A DNA stretch of 64,000 bases, taken from NCBI RefSeq assembly GCF_901827185.1, contig NZ_LR594671.1:1054001-1118000 (forward strand), given 5' to 3'. The notes beneath the pieces were generated by a model. That model saw only the letters and a list, made by a program, of their open reading frames with translations. It searched no databases and was not told where the DNA came from. This document shows positions 55,820 to 64,000 of the stretch, one piece after another (positions within the stretch are counted from its first letter, which is position 1; each line of letters starts with the position of its first letter). Made by a program: the position numbers and the translations under genes. This DNA comes from Variovorax sp. PBL-E5 (lineage in GTDB: Bacteria > Pseudomonadota > Gammaproteobacteria > Burkholderiales > Burkholderiaceae_C).

Positions 55820-56766
55820 AAACGCTGAAGGTGGCGCTGGCCGGCGCGGGCGCCTTCGGCCTCAAGCACCTCGATGCGATCCGCGTGATCGATGGCGTCG
55901 AGGTGGTGTCGCTGGTCGGCCGCGAGCTCGGGAAGACGCGCGAAGTTGCACAACGCCACGGCATCGCGCATGCGACCACCGAGCTGGCCGCGAGCCTCGC
56001 ACTGCCGGAGATCGATGCCGTGATCCTCTGCACGCCGACACCGATGCATGCGGCCCAGGCGCAGGCCTGCCTTGCGGCCGGCAAGCATGTGCAGGTCGAG
56101 ATTCCGCTGGCCGACAGCCTGGCCGATGCCGAGGCGGTCGCAGCCCTTCAGCGGCGCACCGGCCTGGTGGCGATGTGCGGCCACACGCGCCGCTTCAACC
56201 CCAGCCACCAGTGGGTGCACCGGCGGATCGCAGCGGGCGAGTTCGCGCTGCAGCAGATGGACGTGCAGACCTACTTCTTTCGCCGCAGCAACATCAATGC
56301 GCTGGGCCAGCCGCGCAGCTGGACCGACCACCTGCTGTGGCACCACGCGGCTCACACGGTGGACCTGTTCGCGTGGCAGGCCGGCGGCGAGATCGTCGCG
56401 GCCCATGCGTTGCAGGGGCCCGTGCATCCGGTGCTGGGCATCGCGATGGACATGTCGATCCAGCTCAAGAGCAGCACCGGCGCGCTGTGCACGCTCAGCC
56501 TCTCCTTCAACAACGACGGCCCGCTGGGCAGCTTCTTTCGCTACATCGGCGACAGCGGCACCTACCTTGCGCGCTACGACGACCTGTTCGACGGCAAGGA
56601 GACGCCGATCGACGTCTCGCGCGTCGACGTGTCGATGAACGGCATCGAATTGCAGGACCGCGAGTTCTTCGCCGCCATTCGGGAAGGCCGCGAACCGAAC
56701 GCCGGCGTCGCCAGCGTGCTGCCCTGCTACCGTGTGCTCGCCGCGCTGCAGGCGCAGCTGGGTTGA
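55816..56766 (+). CDS. Gfo/Idh/MocA oxidoreductase, LigC/PmdC-like 4-carboxy-2-hydroxymuconate semialdehyde dehydrogenase
   Basis: The 316-residue NAD(P)-dependent enzyme starts MKTLKVALAGAGAFGLKHLD with a Rossmann fold. It has AVILCTPTPMHAAQAQACL, KHVQVEIPLADS, and GHTRRFNPSHQWVHRRI, and then MDVQTYFFRRSNINALGQ and WTDHLLWHHAAHTVDLFAW. From memory this closely follows LigC/PmdC, which oxidises the ring-cleavage product of protocatechuate 4,5-dioxygenase to pyrone-dicarboxylate. The other pathway genes (ligAB, ligI, ligJ) are absent from the window, so it is an orphan here. Confidence 0.82.
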   Translation: MKTLKVALAGAGAFGLKHLDAIRVIDGVEVVSLVGRELGKTREVAQRHGIAHATTELAASLALPEIDAVILCTPTPMHAAQAQACLAAGKHVQVEIPLADSLADAEAVAALQRRTGLVAMCGHTRRFNPSHQWVHRRIAAGEFALQQMDVQTYFFRRSNINALGQPRSWTDHLLWHHAAHTVDLFAWQAGGEIVAAHALQGPVHPVLGIAMDMSIQLKSSTGALCTLSLSFNNDGPLGSFFRYIGDSGTYLARYDDLFDGKETPIDVSRVDVSMNGIELQDREFFAAIREGREPNAGVASVLPCYRVLAALQAQLG

Positions 56767-56779
56767 CGAAGCCCGCGGC

Positions 56780-57214
56780 CTATTTCGCGAACAGCGACGC
56801 CATGTCCGCGAAGGCCTTGAACTCGAGCGCGTTGCCCGAAGGATCGAGGAAGAACATCGTGGCCTGTTCGCCCACTTCGCCCTGGAACCGGACGTAGGGC
56901 TCGATGACGAACTGCGTGCCTGCGGCGCGCAGCTTGTCGGCCATCTCGTGCCATTGCGCGAGCGACAGGATGGCGCCGAAGTGCCGCACCGGCACCTGTT
57001 GGTCGTCGACCGCGCTGGTGGCCTTGTGGCCGCATTCGTCGGGCGCCAGGTGCGCGACGATCTGGTGGCCGTAGAAATTGAAGTCGACCCACTCGGGGGC
57101 GCTGCGGCCTTCCGGACAACCCAGCAGTTCGCCATAGAAGCGTCGTGCCTCTGCGATGTCGCGGACCGGGAAGGCGAGGTGAAAGGGCGGAAGCGCTGGG
57201 GCAGGCGTGGTCAT
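56780..57214 (-). CDS. VOC family (glyoxalase/bleomycin resistance/dioxygenase fold) protein
   Basis: The 144-residue protein has the two beta-alpha-beta-beta-beta halves of the vicinal oxygen chelate fold: [26 protein letters not shown] at the start and [17 protein letters not shown] at the end. Likely metal ligands are the His in the first half, a mid-protein [11 protein letters not shown]is and the late Glu. Without more context it cannot be assigned a reaction. It is convergent with the LigC-like gene, 13 bases away. Confidence 0.88.
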   Translation of the reverse strand: MTTPAPALPPFHLAFPVRDIAEARRFYGELLGCPEGRSAPEWVDFNFYGHQIVAHLAPDECGHKATSAVDDQQVPVRHFGAILSLAQWHEMADKLRAAGTQFVIEPYVRFQGEVGEQATMFFLDPSGNALEFKAFADMASLFAK

Positions 57215-57233
57215 GCGAAGGTGTGGAGTGAAA

Positions 57234-58832
57234 TCAGAGCAGGTCGGTCGGGACGAACCACGAGAACATCAGCAGCTTGAGCCGCACGAGCAGGTTGGCG
57301 TCGGGTTCGTCGTCGAGGACCGCATTGTCGCCGTCCGTGCTGACCCACTGGACCTGGTCGGTGCCGGGCTTCAATTGGACCTTGTAGACGCTGTCGACGT
57401 TGTCGATCTGCATGGCGTCGATGACCTGGTGCGCCACCTCGAAGCTCTGGATGCGCACGCCGACCTCGGTGTTGATGTAGGCCGAGCGCGGGTCGAAGTT
57501 GAGCGAGCCGACCAGGATCCATTCGCGGTCGATCATCGCCAGCTTGGCATGCAGGCGGCCGCGCGATTGGCCGAACACCCGGCGCAGGCTCCGGCTGCGA
57601 CGGATCTGCGTGGAGCTGACCTCGTACAGCGTGACGCCCTCCTTGAGCATCGCGACGCGGTAGTTGTTGTAGTTGATGTTGACCAGCGGCTCATCGGTAT
57701 CGGCCAGCGAATTGGTGCCGACCGCGATCTGCACGCCGCGCGCGCGCAGGCGCCGGATGTGCTCCATGCCGGCGTCGCCCGGAATGAAGTAGGGCGAGAC
57801 GATCGTGATGTCGGACTTGGCGAGGTCGAACAGGCCGAGCATGCGTTCGGCCAGCGTGGGCGGACGCTGCCGGCCGCCGGCCTCCTGCGCGTCGAGCCCG
57901 AGTGCCTTGGTCGGCGCATCGGCCACCGCGTCGGCGCGGGCGCGGATCAGCGCCAGCTTGCCGCTCGCGAGCACGGCGCTGAGCGGCGGCTCGCCGAAGA
58001 CATCTGTTTCCGGCGTCGGATCGGGCGGCGGCGCCACCACGGGAGACGTCAGCGCGTCGAAGCGGGTGCGCAGCGCCTCGGGCGATTCGATCGGCTGCAC
58101 GACGGCGTGCAGCGGATAGACCACTTCGCTGTTCCAGTAGGTGTCGAAGATGCCTTCGAGCTCGTTCACCACCGGGCCGGCCAGCAGCATGTCCAGGTCG
58201 ATGAAATTCGCGTCGCGGCTGCGCAGGAAATACTCGTCGGCGAGGTTGCGCCCGCCCGCGATGGCCAGCGCGCCGTCGACCACGAACAGCTTGTTGTGCA
58301 TCCGGTGGTTGAGCCGGTGGAAGTCGGCGAAGAAGCCCATCCAGCGCGTGGCCGCGTGATCGCGCCCGGCCACGAAGGGATTGAACAGGCGCACTTCCAT
58401 ATTCGGGTAGGCGCTCAGGCCCAGCAGCATCGGGTCGAGCTTGACGGTGTAGAAATCGTCCAGCAGCAGGCGCACGCGCACGCCGCGTTGGGCCGCGTCG
58501 CGCAGTTCGCGCAGGATCAGCTTGCCGGTCTTGTCGTTGCCCAGCAGGTAGTACTGCAGATCGAGCGAGGTCTGGGCGTGGCGAATCAGCGAAAGACGCG
58601 CGTCCAGCGCGAACGCCGCCTGCGGCATCACACGCACGGCCGAGCGGCCGTCGGGCGGGTTCGCATAGGGCACGGTGAGCCGTCCCAGCTCGGTCGCGGG
58701 CGATGCAGGGATGGCGGTGACGGCCGGCGCGCTCGCGTGCGGCGGCAGGCCGGCGCAGGCCGACAGCAGGCAGGCCAGCACGATGCCCAGACAGCGCAGC
58801 AGGGCAGGGAAGGCTCGGGGAGAAAGGGGCAT
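57234..58832 (-). CDS. Phospholipase D family lipoprotein (cardiolipin synthase-like)
   Basis: The 532-residue protein begins with a lipoprotein signal ([14 protein letters not shown], lipobox LSAC). Two HKD motifs are present: [20 protein letters not shown] and [20 protein letters not shown], with the GG/GS-N-x7-D extensions typical of PLD enzymes. Such periplasmic or outer-membrane-facing members are related to ClsC or to secreted phospholipases; the substrate is a phosphatidyl lipid. ATG 58832 follows GGGGAGAAAGG-like sequence. It ends 19 bases before the VOC gene start. Confidence 0.88.
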   Translation of the reverse strand: MPLSPRAFPALLRCLGIVLACLLSACAGLPPHASAPAVTAIPASPATELGRLTVPYANPPDGRSAVRVMPQAAFALDARLSLIRHAQTSLDLQYYLLGNDKTGKLILRELRDAAQRGVRVRLLLDDFYTVKLDPMLLGLSAYPNMEVRLFNPFVAGRDHAATRWMGFFADFHRLNHRMHNKLFVVDGALAIAGGRNLADEYFLRSRDANFIDLDMLLAGPVVNELEGIFDTYWNSEVVYPLHAVVQPIESPEALRTRFDALTSPVVAPPPDPTPETDVFGEPPLSAVLASGKLALIRARADAVADAPTKALGLDAQEAGGRQRPPTLAERMLGLFDLAKSDITIVSPYFIPGDAGMEHIRRLRARGVQIAVGTNSLADTDEPLVNINYNNYRVAMLKEGVTLYEVSSTQIRRSRSLRRVFGQSRGRLHAKLAMIDREWILVGSLNFDPRSAYINTEVGVRIQSFEVAHQVIDAMQIDNVDSVYKVQLKPGTDQVQWVSTDGDNAVLDDEPDANLLVRLKLLMFSWFVPTDLL

Positions 58833-58882
58833 GGATCGTGCGCGCCGGGAAAGTGCGGCGCGAGGCGCATCGTAGCGGCGAT

Positions 58883-59983
58883 TCACGCCGAGGGGGATAT
58901 CGGCGGCGCCGGCGTCCCCGGGCGACCCGGCGTGCGCGAGAAGCGCGGCGCCGGCGCCGGCTGGCATTGCCCATTCACGTCGATGTGGCTGCCGCGCGCG
59001 CGCAGCGCCGGCAGCCGTGCCGCTTCATCGCCATGCCAGACCGGCGTGATGCACAGGTCGGTGTCGGCCAGGCACATGACCCACGCCTGCCACGGCTGCG
59101 CCCGGATCCGCTCGGCGATCGCGCGCCGCATCGACGGCCATGCCTGGCGGTCGAACTGCTGGCGCGCATACGCGGGGTCGAGTTCCAGCAGCGCGGTCAT
59201 CCCCTGGAAGAACTGCGGCTCGACGCAGCCGAGCGCGATGTAGCGTCCGTCCGCGGTCTCGTAGCAGTCGTACCAGGGCGCGCCGCCATCGAGCGCGTTG
59301 GCGCCGCGATCGTTCGACCACATGCCCGCCGTTCTCAGGCTCTGCACGGTCGACATGAGACAGCCCACGCCATCCACCATGGCGGCATCGACGACCTGCC
59401 CCTGGCCGGAGCGGCGCGCCTCGTACAGCGCGGCCACGATGCCGAGCGCGCCGAACATGCCGCCGCCGCCGAAGTCGGCCACGAGGTTCAAGGGCGGCGC
59501 AGGCGGCGTGCCCGGGCGCCCGAGTGCCGCCAGTGCGCCCGTCGCGGCGAGAAAGTTGATGTCGTGTCCCGCGAGCCGCGCATTCGGTCCTGTCTGGCCC
59601 CAGCCGGTCAGCCGTGCGTAGACCAGCGAGGGGTGTGAGGCCAGCAGGACCTCCGGACCCAGGCCGAGGCGTTCCGCGACGCCGGGACGAAAGCCCTCGA
59701 TCAGCACGTCCGCCTCGGCGGTCAGCTGCCGCACGCGCGCGATGCCGTCGGGGTCCTTGAGGTCCACGGCCAGGTGCTCGCGGTGGCGCAGCAGGACGTC
59801 GTCGCGCGGGGCAAGGCCGATCGCCGAGGGCGTGCCGGCGTTCTCGCCGGGGCGCCCGATCCGCAGCACCCGGGCGCCCATGTCGGCCAGCATCATGGCG
59901 CAGAAGGGGACCGGCCCTTGGGCTGCGAGTTCGATCACCCGCACCCCGGTCAATGGCCCGGCCTGCTGCGCCTCGCCGTTCAC
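58883..59983 (-). CDS. CaiB/BaiF family CoA transferase (alpha-methylacyl-CoA racemase-like)
   Basis: The 366-residue class III protein has VRVIELAAQGPVPFCAMMLADM, the LAVDLKDPDG block, LIEGFRPGVAERLGLGPE, LTGWGQTGPNARLAGHDINF and GQGQVVDAAMVDGVG. The pattern GHDINFLAATGAL is typical of alpha-methylacyl-CoA racemase relatives rather than of formyl-CoA transferases. The start is a GTG (59983) that overlaps the preceding binding-protein stop, the best start available. It is probably involved with the acyl-CoA ligase across the divergent region. Confidence 0.87.
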   Translation of the reverse strand: MNGEAQQAGPLTGVRVIELAAQGPVPFCAMMLADMGARVLRIGRPGENAGTPSAIGLAPRDDVLLRHREHLAVDLKDPDGIARVRQLTAEADVLIEGFRPGVAERLGLGPEVLLASHPSLVYARLTGWGQTGPNARLAGHDINFLAATGALAALGRPGTPPAPPLNLVADFGGGGMFGALGIVAALYEARRSGQGQVVDAAMVDGVGCLMSTVQSLRTAGMWSNDRGANALDGGAPWYDCYETADGRYIALGCVEPQFFQGMTALLELDPAYARQQFDRQAWPSMRRAIAERIRAQPWQAWVMCLADTDLCITPVWHGDEAARLPALRARGSHIDVNGQCQPAPAPRFSRTPGRPGTPAPPISPSA

Positions 59984-61179
59984 GCGGCGCCGCCCTTGGC
60001 GTCGCCGAAGGCCTGCCACGAAGCACCGTCGAAGCGGATCAGGTAGAGCTGGCGGATCGGCACGTGGCGGGTCGGGCTCGTGTTGAGCGTGATGCCCGGC
60101 ATCAGCATCGGCAGTTCGACGCGCTGCAGCGACTCGGCCGCATGGCGCACGTTCTCGCGGCTGAAATCCTTGCCGCACAGCTTGAGCACCTCGACCAGGG
60201 TCTGGGCCGAGAGGTAGCCGTAGACGTTGAAGATGTCGGTCTTGTCGCCCTGCGGGTAGTGCTTGTCCATCCAGGCCAGCCATTCGAGGTAGCCCGCATC
60301 CTTGCGCCAGTGCGGGTCGTTCGGGTCCTTCTGGAACTGCGTCGAGACGATGCCCTTCGATTTGTCGAGCCCGGCCGGCGCCAGCACCGCGGCCACCGAG
60401 CTCGAATAGTTGCTCACGATCTGCAGCGGCTTCCAGCCGAGATCGGACGCCCTGCGGATCGCCTGCGCGGCGAACTTGCCGGCCGCGGCATTGAAGAACA
60501 CATCCGCGCCGGATTCGCGCAGGCTGATCACCTGCGAATCCACCGTGGCGTCGGTGCTCTCGTAGCTCACCTGCTTCACGATCATCCGGTCCGCCGCCGC
60601 GCCCAGGCCCTGGCGCAGGCCGCGCAGGTTGTCGCGGCCGACGTCGTCGTTCTGGTAGAGGATGCCGATCTTTCCCTGCGGCCGTTCCGCGAGCACGAAC
60701 GCCGCATAGATGCGCATCTCGGTGTTGTAGTTCGGCTGCCAGCCGAAGGTCCACGGCGCGCCCTTGGGATCGTCCCACTGGTCGGCGCCGCCGGTGGGAA
60801 ACAGGTGCGGCACCTTCGCGGCGTTGAGGTACTTGCGGATCACCGCATTGGTCGGGGTGCCGAAGGTGCCGAAGATCATCGCCACCTTCTCCTGCTCCAC
60901 CAGCCGGCGCGTCTGCTCGACCGTCTTCGGCGGGCTGTAGCCGTCGTCCTGCGACAGGAATCGCAGCTTGTGCCCGGCGATGCCGCCCTCGGCATTCACC
61001 TTCTCGAAGTAGGCCGCCTCGGCGCGGCCGATGACGCCGTACGACGAGGCGGGACCGCTGTACGGCATGGTCTGGCCGATCAGGATTTCCGAGCTGGTCT
61101 GCGCGCGCGCGGGCAGCGCCACGGAAGCGGCCGCCAGCGTGAGCAGCTTGCGGCGCGAGAGGGGAAGAGGCGTGTCCAT
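59980..61179 (-). CDS. Branched-chain amino acid-type ABC transporter binding protein (LivK-like)
   Basis: The 399-residue precursor has a signal with paired arginines (SRRKLLTLAAASVALPARA) and starts QTSSEILIGQTMPYSG. Peripla_BP_6 features are AYFEKVNAEGGIAGHKLRFL, QDDGYSPPKTVEQTRRLVEQ and IFGTFGTPTNAVIRKYLN. These receptors often bind aromatic or aliphatic carboxylates rather than amino acids in Burkholderiales. GGAGACA lies about 9 bases before ATG 61179. Its ATPases are probably the divergent LivG and LivF; the permease genes are likely past the right edge. Confidence 0.92.
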   Translation of the reverse strand: MDTPLPLSRRKLLTLAAASVALPARAQTSSEILIGQTMPYSGPASSYGVIGRAEAAYFEKVNAEGGIAGHKLRFLSQDDGYSPPKTVEQTRRLVEQEKVAMIFGTFGTPTNAVIRKYLNAAKVPHLFPTGGADQWDDPKGAPWTFGWQPNYNTEMRIYAAFVLAERPQGKIGILYQNDDVGRDNLRGLRQGLGAAADRMIVKQVSYESTDATVDSQVISLRESGADVFFNAAAGKFAAQAIRRASDLGWKPLQIVSNYSSSVAAVLAPAGLDKSKGIVSTQFQKDPNDPHWRKDAGYLEWLAWMDKHYPQGDKTDIFNVYGYLSAQTLVEVLKLCGKDFSRENVRHAAESLQRVELPMLMPGITLNTSPTRHVPIRQLYLIRFDGASWQAFGDAKGGAA

Positions 61180-61396
61180 GGTCGTTGTGTCTCCGGAAGT
61201 TTTTCGACGCTGTCGCAATCCAGTCTAGGCACGAGGTGCGGCGCGCACTGCGGCGTCTGCGCCGATTCATATCGGGAAATGGCCAGTTCGCCGGTTCACG
61301 GGAGAGGCTGTCCGTTTTGCGCTATCGAACGGCCCGACTTCGACACCGGCCGCGGCACCGATCCGTATCGTGCGGGGCATCAGGACAAGGAGACCC

Positions 61397-62965
61397 ATGA
61401 TCGACCGCCACCTCCACGACAGCGCCACCTACTCGGACCTCGTCGAACTCGCGCTGCAGCAGAACCCCGACGCGCCCGCGCTGGTCCAGGACGGACGCAG
61501 CCTCAACTACGCAGCGCTGCGCACCGCCGTGCACCAGATGCAGGACCGCCTGCTGAGCGCCGGGCTCGCGCGCACCGACGGCATCGCCCAGCTGTCGAGC
61601 AACCGGATCGACGCCGTCATCGTCCAGCTGGCCTCGTTCGCGCTCGGCCTGCGCTACACGCCGCTGCATCCGATGGGCTCGGTCGACGACCATGCCTACA
61701 TCCTCGAGGACGCGGAAGTGTCGGCGCTGGTGGTCGAGCCGGCGCAGTTCGGCGAGCACGCCCGGCAGCTGCTGTCCCGCGCAACCTCGCTGCGGCATGT
61801 GTTCTCGCATGGCGCCTCGGACTTTGCCACCGACATCTTCTCGCTGCCGATGACCGGGGCGCTGTCGAAGTCGAAGGCCAAGTCGCATCCGGAGGATGTG
61901 GTGGCGCTGCTCTACACCGGCGGCACCAGCGGACGCTCGAAGGGCGTGACGCTCACCAACCGCTCGATGGTCATGAACGTGCTGCTGACGCTGTCGGGCT
62001 GGGAATGGCCCGCGGACATCCGCTTCCTGTGCAGCACGCCGATCACCCACGCGACCGGTTGCATGCTGGTGCCGATCCTGAGTCGCGGCGGCACCATCCA
62101 TCTGCATGCGGGCTTCGATGCGCGCAAGTTCCTCGCCACGGTGGCGCGCGACCGCATCAACAGCACCTTCCTCGTGCCGACCATGATCTACCTGTTGATC
62201 GAGGCGCAGCGCGCGGCGCCGGCCGACACCTCCGCGCTCGAGACGGTCATCTACGGCGGCTCGCCGATCTCGCCCGCACGGCTGGCGGAGGCGATCGCGC
62301 TGTTCGGGCCGGTGTTCATGCAGATCTACTCGCAGTCCGAGGCGCCCAACTGCGCGACCGTGCTGCGCAAGAAGGAGCACCAGGGCGGCGTGGCCGGACG
62401 CCATGCCTCGTGCGGGCGGCCGCTTCCCGGCATCACGGTGGCGCTGCTCGACGACGACCACCATCCGGTCCAGCGCGGCGACATCGGCGAGATCTGCTTT
62501 CGCGGTCCCTCGATCATGCAGGGCTACTGGAACAAGCCGGAAGAGACGGCCGAGACGCTGCGCGGCGGCTGGCTGCACACCGGCGACCTCGCGTTCGAGG
62601 ACGGCGAAGGCTTCCTGCACATCGTCGACCGGCGCAAGGAGATGATCGTCTCGGGCGGCTTCAACGTCTATCCGCGCGAGATCGAGGATGTCATCACTGC
62701 GCACCCGGCCATCAGCTCGGCCGCCGTCATCGGCGTGCCGGACGGCAAGTGGGGCGAGGCGGTCAAGGCCATGATCGTGCTGCGCGAGGGCGCGACGGTC
62801 ACGGCCGGCGAGATCATGCACTGGGTGCGCGAGAAGAAGGGCGCGGTGGCCACGCCCAAGTCGATCGACTTCCTCGATGCGCTGCCGCTCACCGCGCTCG
62901 GCAAGCCGGACAAGAAGACCTTGCGCGCCAGGTACTGGGCCGGCCAGCAGCGCCAGGTCAGCTGA
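61397..62965 (+). CDS. AMP-dependent acyl-CoA synthetase/ligase
   Basis: The 522-residue enzyme of the ANL superfamily activates a carboxylic acid with ATP and CoA. It has the P-loop-like LLYTGGTSGRSKGVTLTN, the A5-like QIYSQSEAPNCATVL, GWLHTGDLAFEDGEGFLHIV and the C-terminal lysine motif LTALGKPDKKTLR. The central region differs from FadD and from acetyl-CoA synthetase, so a short or aromatic acid is plausible. AAGGAGA lies 6 bases before ATG 61397. It heads a plus-strand operon with two Liv-type ATPases. Confidence 0.92.
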   Translation: MIDRHLHDSATYSDLVELALQQNPDAPALVQDGRSLNYAALRTAVHQMQDRLLSAGLARTDGIAQLSSNRIDAVIVQLASFALGLRYTPLHPMGSVDDHAYILEDAEVSALVVEPAQFGEHARQLLSRATSLRHVFSHGASDFATDIFSLPMTGALSKSKAKSHPEDVVALLYTGGTSGRSKGVTLTNRSMVMNVLLTLSGWEWPADIRFLCSTPITHATGCMLVPILSRGGTIHLHAGFDARKFLATVARDRINSTFLVPTMIYLLIEAQRAAPADTSALETVIYGGSPISPARLAEAIALFGPVFMQIYSQSEAPNCATVLRKKEHQGGVAGRHASCGRPLPGITVALLDDDHHPVQRGDIGEICFRGPSIMQGYWNKPEETAETLRGGWLHTGDLAFEDGEGFLHIVDRRKEMIVSGGFNVYPREIEDVITAHPAISSAAVIGVPDGKWGEAVKAMIVLREGATVTAGEIMHWVREKKGAVATPKSIDFLDALPLTALGKPDKKTLRARYWAGQQRQVS

Positions 62966-62969
62966 GCGG

Positions 62970-63758
62970 ATGCAGGCCATGAACGACGGGCAGAACCTGC
63001 TGGAAGTGCGCGAGCTCAGCCTGCGCTTCGGCGGCGTGCTGGCGTTGGACGCGGTGTCCTTCGGCGTGCGCGAGAAGCAGATCTGCGGCCTGATCGGGCC
63101 GAACGGCGCCGGCAAGAGCTCGCTGTTCAATTGCATCAGCCGCCTTTATGCGCCGTCGGCCGGCGAGATCTACTGGCGCGGCCAGCCGCTGTCGCGCCTG
63201 CCGCGCCACCGCATCGCCGGCCTCGGCATCGGCCGCACCTTCCAGAACCTCGCGCTGTTCCGTGCCATGTCGGTCATGGACAACGTGCGCGTCGGTACGC
63301 ATTGCCGCACACGCGCCGGCGTGCTGGCGAGCGTGCTGCGCAGCCGCGCGATGCGGCGCGAGGAAGCGTTCAGCGCGCACAGGGCCGACGAGCTGCTGCG
63401 CCTCGTCGGCCTCGAGCGCTGGGCCGACCAGCGCGCCGATGCCTTGCCCTTCGGCCTGCAAAAGCGCATCGAACTGGCACGCGCCCTGGCCAGCGCACCG
63501 ACCCTGCTGCTGCTGGACGAACCTGCGGCAGGCCTCAACACCGGCGAACTCGATGCGCTGGCCGAGCTGGTGCGCGATATCCGCCGCCGCCTCGACATCA
63601 CGGTGCTCGTGGTCGAGCACCACATGCGCTTCCTGATGGGCATCTCGGACCAGGTCGTCGCACTCAACTTCGGCCGCAAGATCGCCGAGGGCAGCCCGGC
63701 CCAGGTGCAGAACGATCCCGCGGTGATCGAAGCCTATCTCGGCGCCGCCACGCCATGA
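62970..63758 (+). CDS. LivG-like ABC transporter ATPase
   Basis: The 262-residue ATPase has Walker A IGPNGAGKSSLFNCIS, Q-loop RTFQNLALFRAMSVMDN, a divergent signature LPFGLQKRIELARALA and Walker B LLLLDEPAAGLNTGE, as in the LivG family. It follows the ligase gene by 4 bases. ATG 62970 is used; ATG 62979 is in frame. It overlaps the next ATPase gene by ATGA. Confidence 0.93.
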   Translation: MQAMNDGQNLLEVRELSLRFGGVLALDAVSFGVREKQICGLIGPNGAGKSSLFNCISRLYAPSAGEIYWRGQPLSRLPRHRIAGLGIGRTFQNLALFRAMSVMDNVRVGTHCRTRAGVLASVLRSRAMRREEAFSAHRADELLRLVGLERWADQRADALPFGLQKRIELARALASAPTLLLLDEPAAGLNTGELDALAELVRDIRRRLDITVLVVEHHMRFLMGISDQVVALNFGRKIAEGSPAQVQNDPAVIEAYLGAATP

Positions 63759-64000
63759 CGCCCGCCGAACCCATCGTCGCCGTGCAGGGCCTGGCCGCGT
63801 ACTACGGCCGCACGCAGGTGCTGTTCGACGTCGGCTTCGAGGTCCGAAGCGGCGGCGTGACGGCGCTGCTGGGCGCCAACGGCGCCGGCAAGACGACCAC
63901 GCTCATGGCCCTGAGCGGCCTGGTGCAGCGCGAGGGCGACATCCGACTGTGCGGCGTGCAGGGCCGGCGCCTCGCGGCCGAATCGGTCGCGCGGCTCGGC
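63755..64000 (+). CDS. LivF-like ABC transporter ATPase, cut by the window edge
   Basis: The first 82 codons are present and the gene continues beyond the window. The visible part has the LivF-type start (VAVQGLAAYYGRTQVLFDV) and Walker A LLGANGAGKTTTLMAL. It is translationally coupled to the LivG-like gene. Confidence 0.9.
   Translation, partial: MTPAEPIVAVQGLAAYYGRTQVLFDVGFEVRSGGVTALLGANGAGKTTTLMALSGLVQREGDIRLCGVQGRRLAAESVARLG

Noticed and set aside
59953..62982. Plus-strand open frame of about 1000 codons across the LivK-like gene and the ligase
   Set aside because: It runs antisense to one real gene and out of frame through another; no motif supports it.

Overview
The window is GC-rich, densely packed chromosomal DNA from a betaproteobacterium. 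The gene content points to Burkholderiales, family Comamonadaceae, with Variovorax or a close relative most likely: a Gram-negative-type porin, a Bug/TctC-type binding protein, two CaiB-type CoA transferases, a LigC/PmdC-like dehydrogenase, and a type II secretion (T2SS) locus with gspC divergent from gspG-to-F. The genus is inferred from memory of such loci, not from a search. I see no rRNA, tRNA, CRISPR array, prophage or insertion sequence, and no gene-free stretch over 300 bases.

Layout. 1-4980: the tail of an upstream gene, queC, and then on the minus strand an SbmA/YddA-like ABC exporter and a 5'-nucleotidase lying directly behind gspF. 3748-15140: an eleven-gene T2SS run (gspG-H-I-J-K-L-M-N-D-E-F) with divergent gspC. 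15163-18063: ilvA, a strong candidate small RNA, an OsmC-family gene and coq7. 18343-26595: a porin, then an Opp/Dpp-type peptide importer operon with an M20 amidohydrolase inside it. 26614-36433: a sugar-phosphate block (zwf, an AfuABC-like importer, a HAD phosphatase, tal, pgi) interrupted by a lipocalin gene.

36491-42993: a six-gene minus-strand operon with a biotin carrier, a GntR regulator, a carboxyltransferase, a TctC-type binding protein, a CaiB-type CoA transferase and a biotin carboxylase. It looks like uptake, CoA activation and carboxylation of an unknown carboxylic acid. 43133-49631: a DUF805 gene, then a run of envelope redox genes (cytochrome b, Tat molybdoenzyme, methionine-rich MxKDx protein, DipZ/TlpA-like thiol protein, exported MsrA) with a divergent OmpR-type two-component system. 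49797-51926: groES-groEL with a perfect CIRCE operator. 52039-58832: a FadR-like regulator with an MFS exporter, a GNAT enzyme, DUF5996, a LigC/PmdC-like dehydrogenase, a VOC protein and a phospholipase-D lipoprotein. 58883-64000: a CoA-transferase plus branched-chain-type binding protein, divergent from an acyl-CoA ligase and LivG/LivF ATPases; the last gene runs off the window.

The items I find most worth pursuing are the roughly 90-nt sRNA at 16761-16850 with a CU-rich anti-Shine-Dalgarno loop, the methionine-redox island, the carboxylation operon with an operator placed inside its promoter spacer, and the AfuABC transporter sitting among its possible substrates' metabolic enzymes.
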